Assembly (NCBI GenBank): GCA_019022495.1
Contig: JAFEKR010000011.1
Location: 930,001 to 994,000, forward strand
Direction of reading: 5' to 3'
Length of the DNA: 64,000 nucleotides
From: Epichloe hybrida
Taxonomy: Eukaryota > Ascomycota > Sordariomycetes > Hypocreales > Clavicipitaceae
Below, in pieces: positions 33,051 to 44,474 of this stretch (positions are counted from its first letter, which is position 1; every line of letters starts with the position of its first letter). Made by a program: the position numbers and the translations under genes. The notes below the pieces were generated by a model. It made no database searches. It saw nothing but the letters and a program-made list of their open reading frames with translations, and was not told where the DNA came from.

Positions 33051-35091
33051 ATGGCCGCTCACGCCCCCGAGGCCAATCGCCTCTCCGTCGACGAGTCAGA
33101 AGTTGGTTCCGGCATCGCCTCCTCCCGTCAGGAGGACCCAGACGAGAAACCTCGGCCAGGTCCCGGAGACGACGACGGCGACACTGCCAACTATCCGCAT
33201 GGCCTGAAGCTCATCCTCATCATATCCGCCCTCTGCCTGGGCGTTTTGCTCGTCGCCCTGGACCAGACCATCATTGCGCCTGCGTTGGGCGCCATCACCG
33301 CCCAGTTTCAAAGCGTAAAGGACATTGTGCGTCCCCCTACTCATATGAGGATTGGTTAACATGCTCAATCATCACGTTGCCGCATGGGATGATGGCAGAG
33401 GGCAAGGAAGCTGACGACTCGCAGGGATGGTACGGAAGCGCATATCTTCTCACGACGACGGCGCTGCAGCCCATGTACGGTGCCGTGTACAAGTACTTCA
33501 ATGTCAAGCTGGTCTATCTCGGGGCTGTCTTCATATTCGAGATTGGTAGCTTGGTGAGTGCTGTTGCGCCGGAGTCGACCACGTTTATTGTCGGAAGAGC
33601 TATTGCTGGTGTGAGTTTGCCCATGGGCAGGTACCGCTGCATAAGCATGGGCGGCTAGGGTTGTTAATGGCTCTGATGTAGATTGGCACGGCGGGTTTGT
33701 TCTCTGGCTCCATCGTCATTCTCTCGCTTTCGAGTAAGTATCCCGCCTCCCGGCTGCACCCTTATTCAACCCCTTGCAGGCCTTTGCAGGGACAAGTCTC
33801 AGCTTGGCACTTCGGTCTAACATGTTTTCCAGTGCCACTGCGCAAGCGACCCATGGTGTTCGGTCTGATCGGCGGCATGTGGGGGATCGCTTCTGTCGCA
33901 GGACCTCTTCTCGGCGGAGCATTCACCGAAAACGTTAGCTGGCGATGGTGTTTTTACATCAATCTCCCCATCGGTGCCCTGGCCATGGGCATTGTCACTC
34001 TCTTCGTGCACGTCAATCGCAACACGTCGGAAACCGAGAAGATGACGTTCATGCAGAGAGTTCGTCAGCTCGATTTGCCCGGAACATTCATCTTCATCCC
34101 CGCTATTGTCTGTCTGCTGCTTGCTTTGCAGTGGGGAGGAGCCGAGTACCCGTGGAACCACTCCAAAGTCATCGGACTGTTTGTCGGCTTTGGCCTCATG
34201 ATTGCCGTCTTCGTGGGCATCCAGTTCTGGCAGGGTCATCGGGGAACCTTGCCGCCCCGGCTTTTCAAGAACCGCAATATCCTGAGTGCCATGCTCTTTG
34301 CCTTCTTTTTCGGCGCTGGATTCTTCCCGCTGATCTTTTACCTCTGTATGACCCCATTCGTCACAAATCTTGCTGGCCCAAGATATAGCTAACGGCACCG
34401 TCTCACAGCCTTGTACTTTCAAGCCATCCAAGGCGTCAGCGCCGTCCAGGCTGGCGTCAAGATCCTCCCTCTTTTACTCTCCACGGTCCTCATCTCCGTC
34501 ACGTCGGGCGGCCTCATCTCCGCCATCGGGTACTACAACTTCGTCGTCATCCCCTGCATGCTTCTTTACACCGTCGGAGCCGGCATGCTCACCACCCTCG
34601 ACTTACACACCCCTCTTCGCGAGTGGTTCGGCTACCAGGTCATCGCTGGCCTCGGCATCGGCGCCGGCTTTCAAATTGGTGTCCTCGTAGTGCAGACAGT
34701 CTTGCCGCAAGACATGGTGCCCGTAGCCACGGCATGCGTGCAGTTCTTCCAAGCCCTCGGCGGCGCCATATTTGTCGCCGTCGCGCAGACACTGTTCCAA
34801 AATGGTCTGATTGATACCCTCGCCAGGGACGATATCGGCATTGATGGCAAAATCTTCATCAACAGCGGCGCAAACCAGATCCATAGCGTCTTGGAGAGGA
34901 TGGGTCGTTTGGATGCCTTGGACTCTGTTCTGACGGCGTACATGACAGGATTGAGGCATACATATTACATCTCCGTTGCATGTGCGGGATGTGCGTTCTT
35001 GGCCGTTCTTGGTTTGGAGTGGCGTTCTGTAAAGAAGGGTCCTGGCGGGGAGAGGAAGGATGCTGCCGCTGCCGCTCCCGCTCATGTATAA
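33051..35091 (+). CDS. MFS drug/metabolite:H+ antiporter (DHA2-like, about 14 membrane segments)
   Basis: Exons 33051-33326, 33425-33610, 33682-33733, 33833-34345 and 34409-35091 give 569 residues. After a charged 50-residue cytoplasmic N-terminus come the DHA marks: [22 protein letters not shown] in TM1 (shown as [13 protein letters not shown]), [16 protein letters not shown] in TM2, the motif-C-like [16 protein letters not shown] with [14 protein letters not shown], and [14 protein letters not shown]. It is a plasma-membrane proton-coupled exporter by family. The substrate is unknown; relatives include toxin and azole exporters as well as orphan pumps. No biosynthetic gene adjoins it, so a self-protection role is not supported. 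Splice joints all keep MFS motifs in frame. Confidence 0.9.
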
Positions 35092-35270
35092 ACTCTCTCT
35101 CTTCTCTGATCATTCTATGTGTGTGTGTGTGCATGCGGGGCGTTTTGTCTTTTCATCAGAGGTCCGAGGAGGAATTATGAACCTCTCCCCGCCCATATAA
35201 TGTGTATAACGGGCTTCCTGGAATCAATGGAAGGCATTCCAGCCATTGCCAGCCCGTCTTTTGTCACGCA

Positions 35271-36326
35271 TCACTGTGTATCATTTGGCGGCCGATCCCA
35301 AGACGAGCCACCCCTCGTCCTCCTTGCCTGGGGATCTAATCCCACAAACCTTGCAACCCAGTCCCTCACGATCCTCGTCTTCTCCCGCTGGGGGTTCCCC
35401 CCCTCCTTGGCCCGCAAGCCCCTCGAGGAATAGTGCCCGCTCCCATCTGCCCTCCACAAGAGATGCAGCTTGGTCAACCCCCTTCGCAGACTCTGTCCAT
35501 AGACCTTGTCCCTGAACACGTGCAGTGCCACATTCTCCAGGAGCACCACGTCCTGGCGTCGCAGCGCCACAACATCACTCCCAGCCACCTTGTCGCTGGG
35601 CACCCAGAACGTCACTGCGAAGCCTGCGGCCGTGTCGTCGCCCACGAGCACTTCCACCAGAGAGAGGGTGCTCCCCCACCGCGTCGTCACCGTCCGGGGC
35701 TGCGCGACCGACAACACGCCGACGATGATGTTCAGGGTAATGGTCTGGGGCGCCAGGGAAGTGACTTGCTTGGCCGAGGGAACGTGCCCCAAGTCAGAGA
35801 GGTGGCGTGCGCGGGCGGGATGCTCGTCCTCTGAGAGGATGGAGGAAGTCGTGAACGACTCGGTGAGATGCAGACTCTGACTCTGACTCTGCGAGTCCGA
35901 GGTGTCGTCCGAGGTGTGCACTCGGAGGGATTTCTCGCAGAACTGAGTGAGCAGGTCGCTGGTGGCTGATGTGTCCTCGTGAGATGGGCCGTCGTAGTCG
36001 TCGTCGTCGTCGAGCGCAGTGGCATCAGCCGTGGTGAAGAAGGCGCCGTTGGAAAAGGTCGACACGTCCACGGCGTGGGTTTGCGTGAAGCCGAGGCCCG
36101 TGGGGAGCGGCCGGCGGGTAAGAGGGAGTGAGCGCCATGCTGCTGCACATTGGGCGGTATGCGGGGGGATGGATCCAGCAGTTTGCACGTCAGGGTCGAG
36201 GTCGAGGTCGAGGTCGAGGTCGAAGAGATGGAGGAAGGGAGCCTCGAAGCCGGTGACGGTGCAGGATGATTCGACGATGGAGGAGCATGACGGGGGGCCG
36301 GCCAAGATGAGTAATTTGGGCGTCAT
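35271..36326 (-). CDS. Orphan protein with an OB-fold-like C-terminal half
   Basis: A single exon of 351 residues from the ATG at 36326. The first 190 residues are low complexity, with an Asp-Leu repeat (LFDLDLDLDLDPD, encoded by tandem GAGGTC units at about 36198-36222), acidic runs and SQSQSQS. From about residue 200 the pattern becomes beta-rich: TLNIIVGVLSVAQPRTV, TLSLVEVLVGDD, FAVTFWVPSD, DVVLLENVALHVF, GLTKLHLLWR. That alternation is what fungal OB-fold nucleic-acid-binding proteins of the RPA, Ten1 or shieldin kind look like, but I cannot name the family. A role in DNA or telomere binding would be inference. It is convergent with the MFS gene and divergent from the Lpx1-like hydrolase. 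Confidence 0.68.
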   Translation of the reverse strand: MTPKLLILAGPPSCSSIVESSCTVTGFEAPFLHLFDLDLDLDLDPDVQTAGSIPPHTAQCAAAWRSLPLTRRPLPTGLGFTQTHAVDVSTFSNGAFFTTADATALDDDDDYDGPSHEDTSATSDLLTQFCEKSLRVHTSDDTSDSQSQSQSLHLTESFTTSSILSEDEHPARARHLSDLGHVPSAKQVTSLAPQTITLNIIVGVLSVAQPRTVTTRWGSTLSLVEVLVGDDTAAGFAVTFWVPSDKVAGSDVVALRRQDVVLLENVALHVFRDKVYGQSLRRGLTKLHLLWRADGSGHYSSRGLRAKEGGNPQREKTRIVRDWVARFVGLDPQARRTRGGSSWDRPPNDTQ

Positions 36327-36905
36327 GACTTGTTGCGCGTTTTTGGATGGCGAAGCATGATGAACTTGGGGCTGGGTTGGGTGAGTTACGTTTTGACATT
36401 GCCGAGGTTTTTGTCGTCGTTCGCCTGATGCAAGGTGCGGGGGAGGGTGGCGAAGGGGCTTTCCGTGCTCACCGAGAATCCAACCAAACGAACGGGTACA
36501 CACGGCACGTCTGTACTCTGTACACAAGACAAGGTACACGAGAGGAAGCGAGCGTTTGTCGTACGACGGGAATCTACGGATCGATCGGCACTTCTCGTCC
36601 CAGGCGATGTTATCATGCTGCATGCATCATGTCTGGTTTTTTTTTTTTCCCTCGGCCCTCGCATGTTTTAAATTCACTCGGAGACAACTGAAGACCATCA
36701 GGCTTCTCTTCTGGCCCCAGTGCGACTTGCACCAGCATAGCTCAGGGCTTCCGCACGCACTATTTATTCGAGTTTTGCCCATATTCTGCTCTGCATTCGC
36801 TTCTCCTACACGGTGCGTGCTTCACGGTCGTCCGACACATGGGCCGAGGCTGAGGATACCGAAACGGACCTTCGTTCACCACAACGACAACGACTACTTG
36901 TCAGC
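36327..36905. other. Divergent promoter, OB-fold orphan / alpha/beta hydrolase
   Basis: About 580 bp with no gene I can support. Short frames of up to 147 codons cross it and have no family features. Confidence 0.5.
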
Positions 36906-38355
36906 ATGTCCGTGTTCAACATCACAGAGCACGTCATTGGCGCCTCTCACGTCAGAGAATACGCCCGCGCCACTTCCGATGATCAAGATGCCACGCTGAG
37001 CCTTCACATCAAGCAATACACGCCCAAGGACAACCCGTCACCACACAAGGGAGACGTGACCATCATCGGTGGCCATGCCAATGGGTTCCCCAAGGTAACG
37101 TCCACATTCACCCCTCTTGATCCCACGACATCGATCCAATCCAGCTCCGTGGCTAACTGGTGGAAAAAAATAAATTGAAAAAAAATTGCACGACTCGTTT
37201 CAGGAACTGTACGAGCCGCTCTGGGATCATCTCCATCATGAATTGAAGAAGCAGGGCATCCGTATCCGCCACGTATGGATCGCCGACTGTGCATGGCAAG
37301 GCCAAAGCGGCATCTTGAATCAAGACAAGGGCCTCCTGGGCAATGACCGTACGATTTTTTTTGATTTTTTTTTCCCCACCACGCCCTTCCCTCCGTTCAA
37401 GAGGACTCCGACTCCCGTATATGCTGACCGAAACGTAGCCTGCTGGTATGATCACTCCCGCGACACAATCCACATGATCAACGCGTTCCGCATGCCGCGC
37501 CCCCTCATCGCCATAGGACACTCGTTCGGCGGCGGCGCACTCGCCCACGCCGCTCTTCTGCACCCCCGACTCTTCCACAGCATGATCATGCTGGATGCCG
37601 TCATTGCCCCGTACGGCGCCGGGCCCTCCCCGTTCCAAGCCGGCCTCGCCGCCGCGAGCGCCAGACGCAGAGACGTGTGGCCGTCGCGCCAGACGGCGGC
37701 CGAGTCGTTCAGGAAGAGCCCTCTCTACCAATCGTGGGACCCAAGAGTCTTCGACCAGTGGGTCAGGTACGGACTCCGAAACACCTCTGCCGACCCCGAC
37801 GGAGAGGTGACGCTCGCAACCACCAAGCACCAGGAGGTCTTCACCTTTTTGCGGCCGTCATGGCCGGCGTTCGACGCCGACGGCAAACAAGTCGTCAACC
37901 CAGAGTGGGTGAGGGAATTCGATGCGTCGCAGAAGCTCGACGTGGCTCTGTTCCCTTTCTATCGCCCCGAACCAATCACCACGTTTCAACGCATGGCCCA
38001 TCTTCGGCCCGGCGTCGTCTTCATCAACGGCGGCAAAAGTCGCGCCGTCGTGGCACCAGAGGTCAAGCAGAGGACTGCCATCACGGGCACCGGCCCCGGA
38101 GGAAGCGGCGGCGTCAAGACGGGCCGCGTCAAGGAAGTCACGCACCCCGAGTACGGACACCTCGTCCCCTTGGAGGACCCCGCCTTCTGTGCCCGAGAAA
38201 TCAGCGCCTTCCTCAGACACGAGCTGGCCATTTGGACTGCCGGCGAAAGAGGGTATGAGGAGTGGGCGAGGCAGTCAAACCATGAGAAAACTACGCTTTC
38301 CCAGGACTGGAAAACGCACCTCAACATCAAGGACAAACCCAAGCCCAAGATGTGA
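36906..38355 (+). CDS. Alpha/beta hydrolase, Lpx1 / 'toxin biosynthesis protein' family
   Basis: Exons 36906-37094, 37204-37348 and 37439-38355 give 416 residues. The fold-1 hydrolase marks are GGHANGFPK near the oxyanion site, the nucleophile elbow GHSFGGG (Ser at about 139) and HPEYGHLVPLEDP with the likely catalytic His. MSVFNITEHVI at the start and HVWIADCAWQGQSG are typical of a fungal family whose yeast relative Lpx1 is a peroxisomal lipase. Databases label some members as toxin biosynthesis proteins without direct evidence. The C-terminus PKM resembles a peroxisomal targeting signal only weakly. The first intron contains A-runs, the second a T-run. The gene ends 265 bp from the converging Argonaute gene. 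The substrate is unknown. Confidence 0.83.
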
Positions 38356-38620
38356 TTTCCGCCAAGACAATAGTTGGTTGCACGTCGTCACGACAACTTG
38401 CATCATAAAAGTAGTTCGATTTATTATACCTAACCCGTGATGAAAATACCCCCCCCCCCCCCCGCTTTGGCATCAACTTATCACAAGACATGTCATACCA
38501 GTCTATCATTCTGCCTGCCCAAAGGCCGCTTCATACGTCGCATTGTACGTTTCCCATCGATTCCTTGCCCAGTACTTTCCAAGCTCCCAACTTCCCAAGA
38601 GAAGAGTCTACCAAAGTCGA

Positions 38621-41600
38621 CTACATGTAGTACATGGTATCCTGAAGGTTGCGGTGAACTTGTCTCACCGTCGCAGAAGAGGACTCGGTGGATGAAGTAG
38701 CCACACTTTCTTCATCACTGACGTCGTATTCTGGGCGATGGGCTCGGGCTCGCTCACACACAATGTCTGCATAGTATGCCGGTGGGCAAATACTGACGGC
38801 CTTGGTTGCCCGCCCATACAAGTAGCACAGTTCGTGTGTTAGGCGCTCGAGTTCGTTTGCCGCACGCTCACCATACTTGGACCGGAACACTTCGTCCAGC
38901 AGGACCGTGTAATGGGCCGGTCGTGCAGTCCCTTGCAACGCGTCATGAGCCGTCAGGAAGAAGTCCCAGTACGGGGCGAGGGTGATGCCACGGTCCACAA
39001 CGGTGCCACTTTTGACGTTGCCAGACCTAGACATGTCGTCCTTGTCCGTTGGATAGAACCGCGTCTGGTGTCGCTTGACAGACACGATAATGGTCAGTTT
39101 GGGCTGCTTCTTGTTGTTATAAACCAGTCGGCATGCACCCCTGATCATGGGCAGTTCCTGGTCAATGACCTGCGCAAACTGGCCTTCTGACACGCCGTCG
39201 CGGAAAATGACGATGTTTTCAGGGAGGGAATTGCTGTTCTTGGACTGCCATAGCCGGAGACGAGATTTGAAGGCCTCTGTGAGCGGGCCATCGAGCATTT
39301 CTTGCTTCGCCTTTTGCTCCCATGCCATGGCGGGCCATTGGGCAAGATCCTTGTCGACAGAGGCAACGAGGCCAACCAGACTGGGTGGCTCATTGCCCTT
39401 GGTCACGTTCATGTTGGTTGGGTGGGTGACATCATAGCCAACGAACATTGTCTGGCCATCTTTCAAAAGGCCAAAGTCATTCCTGAGCTTGTGGTTCACT
39501 CCCCCAGCCTTGAGATTGATCTTGAGGCCGACATTGCTGTAGTAAGAAAAGTTCTTTTCTTTGTACAGATTCTTCGCCACCATACATGATGTATGGATAC
39601 CAAATTGGCAATCTCCAAGCCGCTTGATCTTGGTATACAGTCCCGTGCTATCCTTTTGGGGAAGGACGAACATGATGTGCTGGATGCCATTCTTTGCCGC
39701 CCACCCGAAAAGGTTCTCGAGTCCATTATTCATCATAGCTGTCTTAAAGACCATGTGTGACTTCGGCAGGTCGACTGGTGACTTTGCAATATTCACGCCC
39801 ATATTTCTGGACAAAAATAAGACGAGGTCTTCCATGGTGGCTTTTGGAATTTGTCGACTGACATCGTTCTCGTGCTGCAACATGTTTATGAAGGTCCACT
39901 TGTTGATGGGCGCGCCAGGCTTCACTACTCTCACATCCCTCATATTCCAAGAGCCGTTGTATGGCGAAACTGAAACAGGCTTCCTCCCAGCGTCGACGTA
40001 AGCCACTGCTGGGACGGATAAAACTCTGCCATTTACAGTCGCCAGCTGCTTGCCAATGGATATGCCGAAGTCCTCGAGGATGGAATTGTTATCGTACTCC
40101 AGGACCTCACGAGCATCCTGAGCGATGGAGAGGGCGTTCTCGTACGGGGTGCGACAGGCAAAGGCAAGCATGGCCGTTGTCTCATCTGCCGTCAACTTGG
40201 CCTTGACACTTTGCCCCTGTTGAATTTCCAGAACTTCGGCCGGGAAGAACGTGGGCCGTTTGTTTGTGCCAAGATTCAGGAGTGGGAGGTTCTGCAGAGT
40301 CATGCCATATTCTGTCAGGGGTAGGTTAGCATAGAACCAACGGACAACTGCCTGTCTCGGTTGAACCTACTCTTCTTGTAGTAGTCATGCACTGTAATGT
40401 AACGGTTTCCGTCGTCATCTGTGAGCCAGAACTTGATGTTCTTTGGCCCGGGATATTCCCAACCGGGCTCAATTTGCGGACGATTTGGACCCTCTGCCAT
40501 TGTCCCTGTCAATCGGTTCACCATGCCATTCAGAGCCTTACTCCGTCGAACCTTGGATCCATTGGCAAGAGAAAATGTGACCCAGACACGCGTCTTGGGC
40601 AGAAACTTGGCCAAGGCACCAACCAGTTTCTTCAGCCTATAATTATCCTGTGATACTGGCTGGATTTGAAGATTGTTCATTATCTCATTGAGTTTCCCAG
40701 AGACCCTGAAAACGCCATGGGTGATATTTGTGTTCAGCAGAAGACGTCCAGTGCCGATCCTGGCTGATTGGAAGAAACCCCGGGCGGCGATCAGTGCTCG
40801 ATAATTCTGCATCAAGCTGGCCGTTGTTTTGTCCTTACCAAACGGAAACAATCTTGAGCTTCCGATGGAAGTTACTTGCCCGAGCTTGGATCGCGCGTTG
40901 TGACCCAAGATAATGTCCAAAGCATCAATTACCTCTGGAAACTTGGGATACGTTGTTCTTTCACCATGGTCATCCATGGAGCGGGTGTAGGACACGAGGT
41001 CAGCTACACGAATCTCCACGGGTCCGCGAATAGTGACTGAGAGTGTGTCAGGAGTTTGATCCTGGCTCTCTGGGGGAATCTGTATAGACAGAGGGTTCGA
41101 GGTAATTTCCAACTTTTCAGACGAGACGATCTGGTTCTTGAACTGCGATGCCAGTGCAATCTTCTTGTTCTGGCTGGCAAGTTGTCGCAATACCTGCTGC
41201 ACTGCGAGGTGGAGCTTTCGGCCTCTGACATCTTTGGAGCCACCTGGTTCCTTGCCCTTTTTGGCATCTTCTTTGCCCTCTTCTTTGAATTCCACTTCGT
41301 ACTTGTAGATGTACTCCGCCTTGACATGGACAGGGAAGTAGTTCGCCCACAGGATTACACCTTTGCCACTCGATCCAAAGGCAGGGCGACATGGGAACAC
41401 ATTGCCAGAATCATCCTGTTGCTGAATTGACAAGGACCCCAACTTTGCCGTGACACCTTTGACAGACGATTTCTTCATTTCGAGAATCTCATCTTCCAAC
41501 TTGGTCACCGCCGAGTCAGGCCCAGGGACACGTCCTTCGGCGCTAGGTGCAGTGTCAGTATCAGGGCATATTTAAACATTTCTCGGCAACACAAACCTGT

Positions 41601-41766
41601 AGGCTTTCGACCGAGAGTCGTTCGGAGGGGCACCTCCACGGCCGCCTCTGAAACCTCCACCTCCGCCTCTCCCACCTCCCTCTGAGCCACCACCTCTGGA
41701 GCCGCGAAAGCTTCCTTGGAAGCCACGGCCTCCGCCGCCTCTTCCTCTACCACCGCGATCCGACAT
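38621..41766 (-). CDS. qde-2: Argonaute (QDE-2-type), RNA-silencing slicer
   Basis: Exons 41766-41597, 41542-40371 and 40311-38621 give 1010 residues. The N-terminus (1-55) is Gly/Arg-rich with RGG repeats. The N, L1 and PAZ regions follow in exon 2, and MID/PIWI occupies exon 3 (from about 448). The PIWI slicer positions are present: FVGYDVTHPTN (about 745), VIFRDGVSEGQF (about 825) and the TAHDALQGTARPAHY block (about 905), with the Ago tail ending LQDTMYYM. The protein should load small RNAs and cut or silence complementary transcripts in the cytoplasm. QDE-2 (quelling) fits the RGG start better than the meiotic Sms-2, but that split is inferred. Introns of 54 and 59 nt keep AYS-AEGRVPGPD and YKK-KYGMTL in frame. 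Confidence 0.91.
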
Positions 41767-43019
41767 GACAGACTGGCAAGATTGAAATCGATGTGGTACT
41801 GATAATGGATGTCTTCAAAAAGAACACGAAGTGGAACTGAGGGCAAGCAGAGCGCTCGAGGCTGATGAACAGCGAGTGCTTATCGCGCAATGAAAAGCTC
41901 AGGTAAGAATATTATTTGCCGTGGCCACAAGAAGAAACCACAAGGCGGTGCGGGGTTAGTTTGGGCGGCGGCGACTTAAATATAAATAATTGGAGCTAAA
42001 GCTGATGACCAGCCTTATGTTGGTTCTGGCCAATATGGTGATGATGAGCCAGAGATGGAATGCAGGTGATCAGAACAGTCACTCGGTGTGCAACTGACAG
42101 AAGGCTTGGAGCTTGAACGTGAATGTGTCCTCTTTCGGCAGCCCCTGTCAAGTCGGATTCTAGCAGAGGCAAAGCAAAGAAACCCCGCAAGTCAGGGAGT
42201 CTTTTATTAGGCGTGCCTGGGCAGAGAAGGAGCGAAGGTGAGATATCAATGCTTGGGTCAAGTTGCGCGTGTGCTTTTTGTTGAATCTGAAACGGTGGAC
42301 CTCCTATTAGGACACGCCGGGTCGGCAAACCGCTGCCAGAGAAGTGTCGGCAGTGCCTCACACTGTACTCCGTCGTCATGGGCAGTTCTTGGGTACCTAG
42401 GTACAGTGACTGTACTAGGTAGTCAGGCTGCATGCATGTGTTGCACGGACAGAATGTTGTGCGCCCGGTTGCCTATGCAACGGGAATAGCCGTGAACAAG
42501 AACTCTCAAAGTAGGGTGGGGCGTGGCACGATTACTACCAGAAACCTCATCACCGAAATTTTATGCCCCCCAATGAGAGCTGCTGGAGGGAAGCAAGAAT
42601 AAACATGTTTCGTCACCGCAGCATCATCCGTTCCCAAGGCCCTGTGGGGGACATCCGCGCACCATGCACGATACCCCTTGAGGAATCCTTCGGACTGTTG
42701 GCTGTGAGGGAGTGATACCAACCGGCAATTTTCATCAAGCGCCCATCAAATTTTTTTCCTGGGGGGGGAACATGCATGTCACCTTGAAAGTACTGCCCCC
42801 CACTGGTTCGGCAGTGCTCGCCGAGACGGAATATATAAAGACGGTATGCAATCGAGCTACATTGTATCTGCATACCGTTTTGATTCACATTTGCTGATCT
42901 ATTAAGTGAATACCCCCCGGAGAATCGATTCAGACCACAAGTACTCAAACATCTGATTCATTTTCCTCCTCCTCGAAGCACGTTCCCCCCCCTCAAGGCC
43001 CATCAATCACTTCCCAACC
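41767..43019. other. Intergenic region, Argonaute promoter side
   Basis: About 1.25 kb. A 145-codon minus frame at 41996-42433 and smaller frames have no family features. A TATATAAAG box at 42832 serves the small membrane protein. Otherwise I see nothing definite. Confidence 0.5.
42832..42840 (+). promoter_or_regulatory. TATA box of the small membrane protein gene
   Basis: TATATAAAG lies 188 bp before the ATG at 43020, preceded by GC-rich sequence. It is the best core-promoter match in this gap. Confidence 0.5.
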
Positions 43020-43259
43020 ATGGGTCTCGCCAAAGCAGCCTTCAAAATCATCGTCATCCCGATCGTCATTGTCTTTGTGCTAGCTGTTCTTGCGGTGGTT
43101 CTGATAAAGATCAAGAGACGACGAAGCAAGCAAAAACACATCCAAGGCGGAGAATTCCCACCGCCAGCACCATTACAACCACCAGGCTACGCTGTACCAC
43201 AGCCTCAGACGGCGCAATTCGCGCCCATGAGAGGAGGAAACAACAACGGATTTCCATAA
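43020..43259 (+). CDS. Small single-pass membrane protein, unknown
   Basis: 79 residues, one exon. A hydrophobic segment at about 8-31 (IIVIPIVIVFVLAVLAVVLI) is followed by the strongly basic KIKRRRSKQK and a Pro/Gln-rich tail (PPPAPLQPPGYAVPQPQ). The positive-inside pattern puts the C-terminus in the cytosol. The context GACCATGG-like (CAACCATGGG) start is good, and a TATA box lies upstream. Pro-rich short membrane proteins of this kind are common in filamentous fungi, but I cannot name the family. Confidence 0.66.
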   Translation: MGLAKAAFKIIVIPIVIVFVLAVLAVVLIKIKRRRSKQKHIQGGEFPPPAPLQPPGYAVPQPQTAQFAPMRGGNNNGFP

Positions 43260-43916
43260 GCCAAGTGAGAAGGAAATGTCGCACATGAGCTGGAGAAGAA
43301 CAACCATCGTTTGTTGGAAAGAGTGTTATGAAAACCTGTTGTGACTGGCCCATGCGCGAACAAACAAACAGGTCGCACGTGAAAAAGGTGTCCCTCGATC
43401 GACTTGAGAATTGCGAACAGAAATGCTTTTGACTAACTGTGACGGAAAAAAATAAAAAAAAATGAATCGCAAGCGGGAACATGCAGCGCCAAACCTTCAT
43501 GCTTCACTGCTTGCCCCTACATCCTCACACCCAACAGCCTCTGTTAACGAAGAGGACATGCCGATGATGGCTCATAGGCCGCCATTCTTGCGTTGACCAT
43601 GAGAAAACACCATTCATCAATGCAAGGTTCCGTGTAACAGCCGTACAACACCACGTAGACCAGACCTCTTGCGAACCCATCTGTCCTTCACAGCATCCTT
43701 CTCGACTAAATACAAAAAGCCCAGAGCCGCACCCGTCAAATAGCAACATTCTGCACACCTACCTCCAAGTTGCGAACCGGGTTTTTAATAAAAAGCATTC
43801 CCAAAACAATCCTTGCAAATCTACACTTGAGGCCTTCTATCAAAAAAAAACACAGAATACCCACCCTCCCTCCGACTCTTCAACTTCTGCCTCTGAACAG
43901 ATTGCAGAAGGCCAAC
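43260..43916. other. Intergenic region between two small genes
   Basis: About 660 bp, nothing supportable. The last part is C/A-rich, as expected of a fungal leader. Confidence 0.45.
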
Positions 43917-44219
43917 ATGTGCTATAATTGGATGGTAGCATACATCTGTCCCTGCAAAGCACCTTACTGCGGACGTCGAGACAACAGGCGAAGAAGCAAA
44001 AAACGCGACGGACACGTCATGCAGCGGTCAACACTTCAAGGGCAATGGCTGTATTGTGATCGTTGGTTCATGACCGACACGGGAGACAAGAGACTGAATG
44101 CGTTTGCGTATCCAAAGGAGTGTCCTGACCTGCGAGTGGAGGACATTGATTCGAAGATAGACTACTGTGACCATTGCAAAGAAAATTGTTGCCCCGAGTC
44201 ATACGATAACATGATTTGA
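43917..44219 (+). CDS. Small cysteine-rich protein, unknown
   Basis: 100 residues from the ATG at 43917; the frame is open from 43770, but the upstream part is leader-like. It contains eleven cysteines, with a basic stretch RRDNRRRSKKR in the middle and the terminal cluster YCDHCKENCCPES. CPCKAPYC near the start and CDHC-x3-CC near the end could bind zinc. There is no signal peptide, so it is not an obvious secreted effector. I do not recognise the family; similar short fungal proteins are annotated only as hypothetical. Confidence 0.6.
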   Translation: MCYNWMVAYICPCKAPYCGRRDNRRRSKKRDGHVMQRSTLQGQWLYCDRWFMTDTGDKRLNAFAYPKECPDLRVEDIDSKIDYCDHCKENCCPESYDNMI

Positions 44220-44474
44220 TGAGAACACGGCTCAGTCGACAGGGCAGGGGATCAAGGGAAAAGGGGGGGTGGACACGATGAGAGGGAAAGACAAGCGCGA
44301 TGAAATTAGCCAATTCAGATCATGGCGATATTGGAGAGGAAAGACGATGTGAATGAGAATAAAAAAAATGAACTGGCGGTCAATTCATGGGCAGTTGTCA
44401 TAAGATGTTTGGATTTTCAGAACTGACTGACTTTGATTAATCTGAAAGAACCTCCCGCAATCCGAGCGACGGTG

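Noticed and set aside
33051..38355. A secondary-metabolite or toxin cluster built on the MFS pump and the 'toxin biosynthesis'-labelled hydrolase
   Set aside because: No polyketide, peptide or terpene synthase, P450 or pathway regulator is nearby; the neighbours are housekeeping genes.
41996..42433. 145-codon minus-strand frame upstream of Argonaute
   Set aside because: The composition looks random, and it has no domain or promoter.
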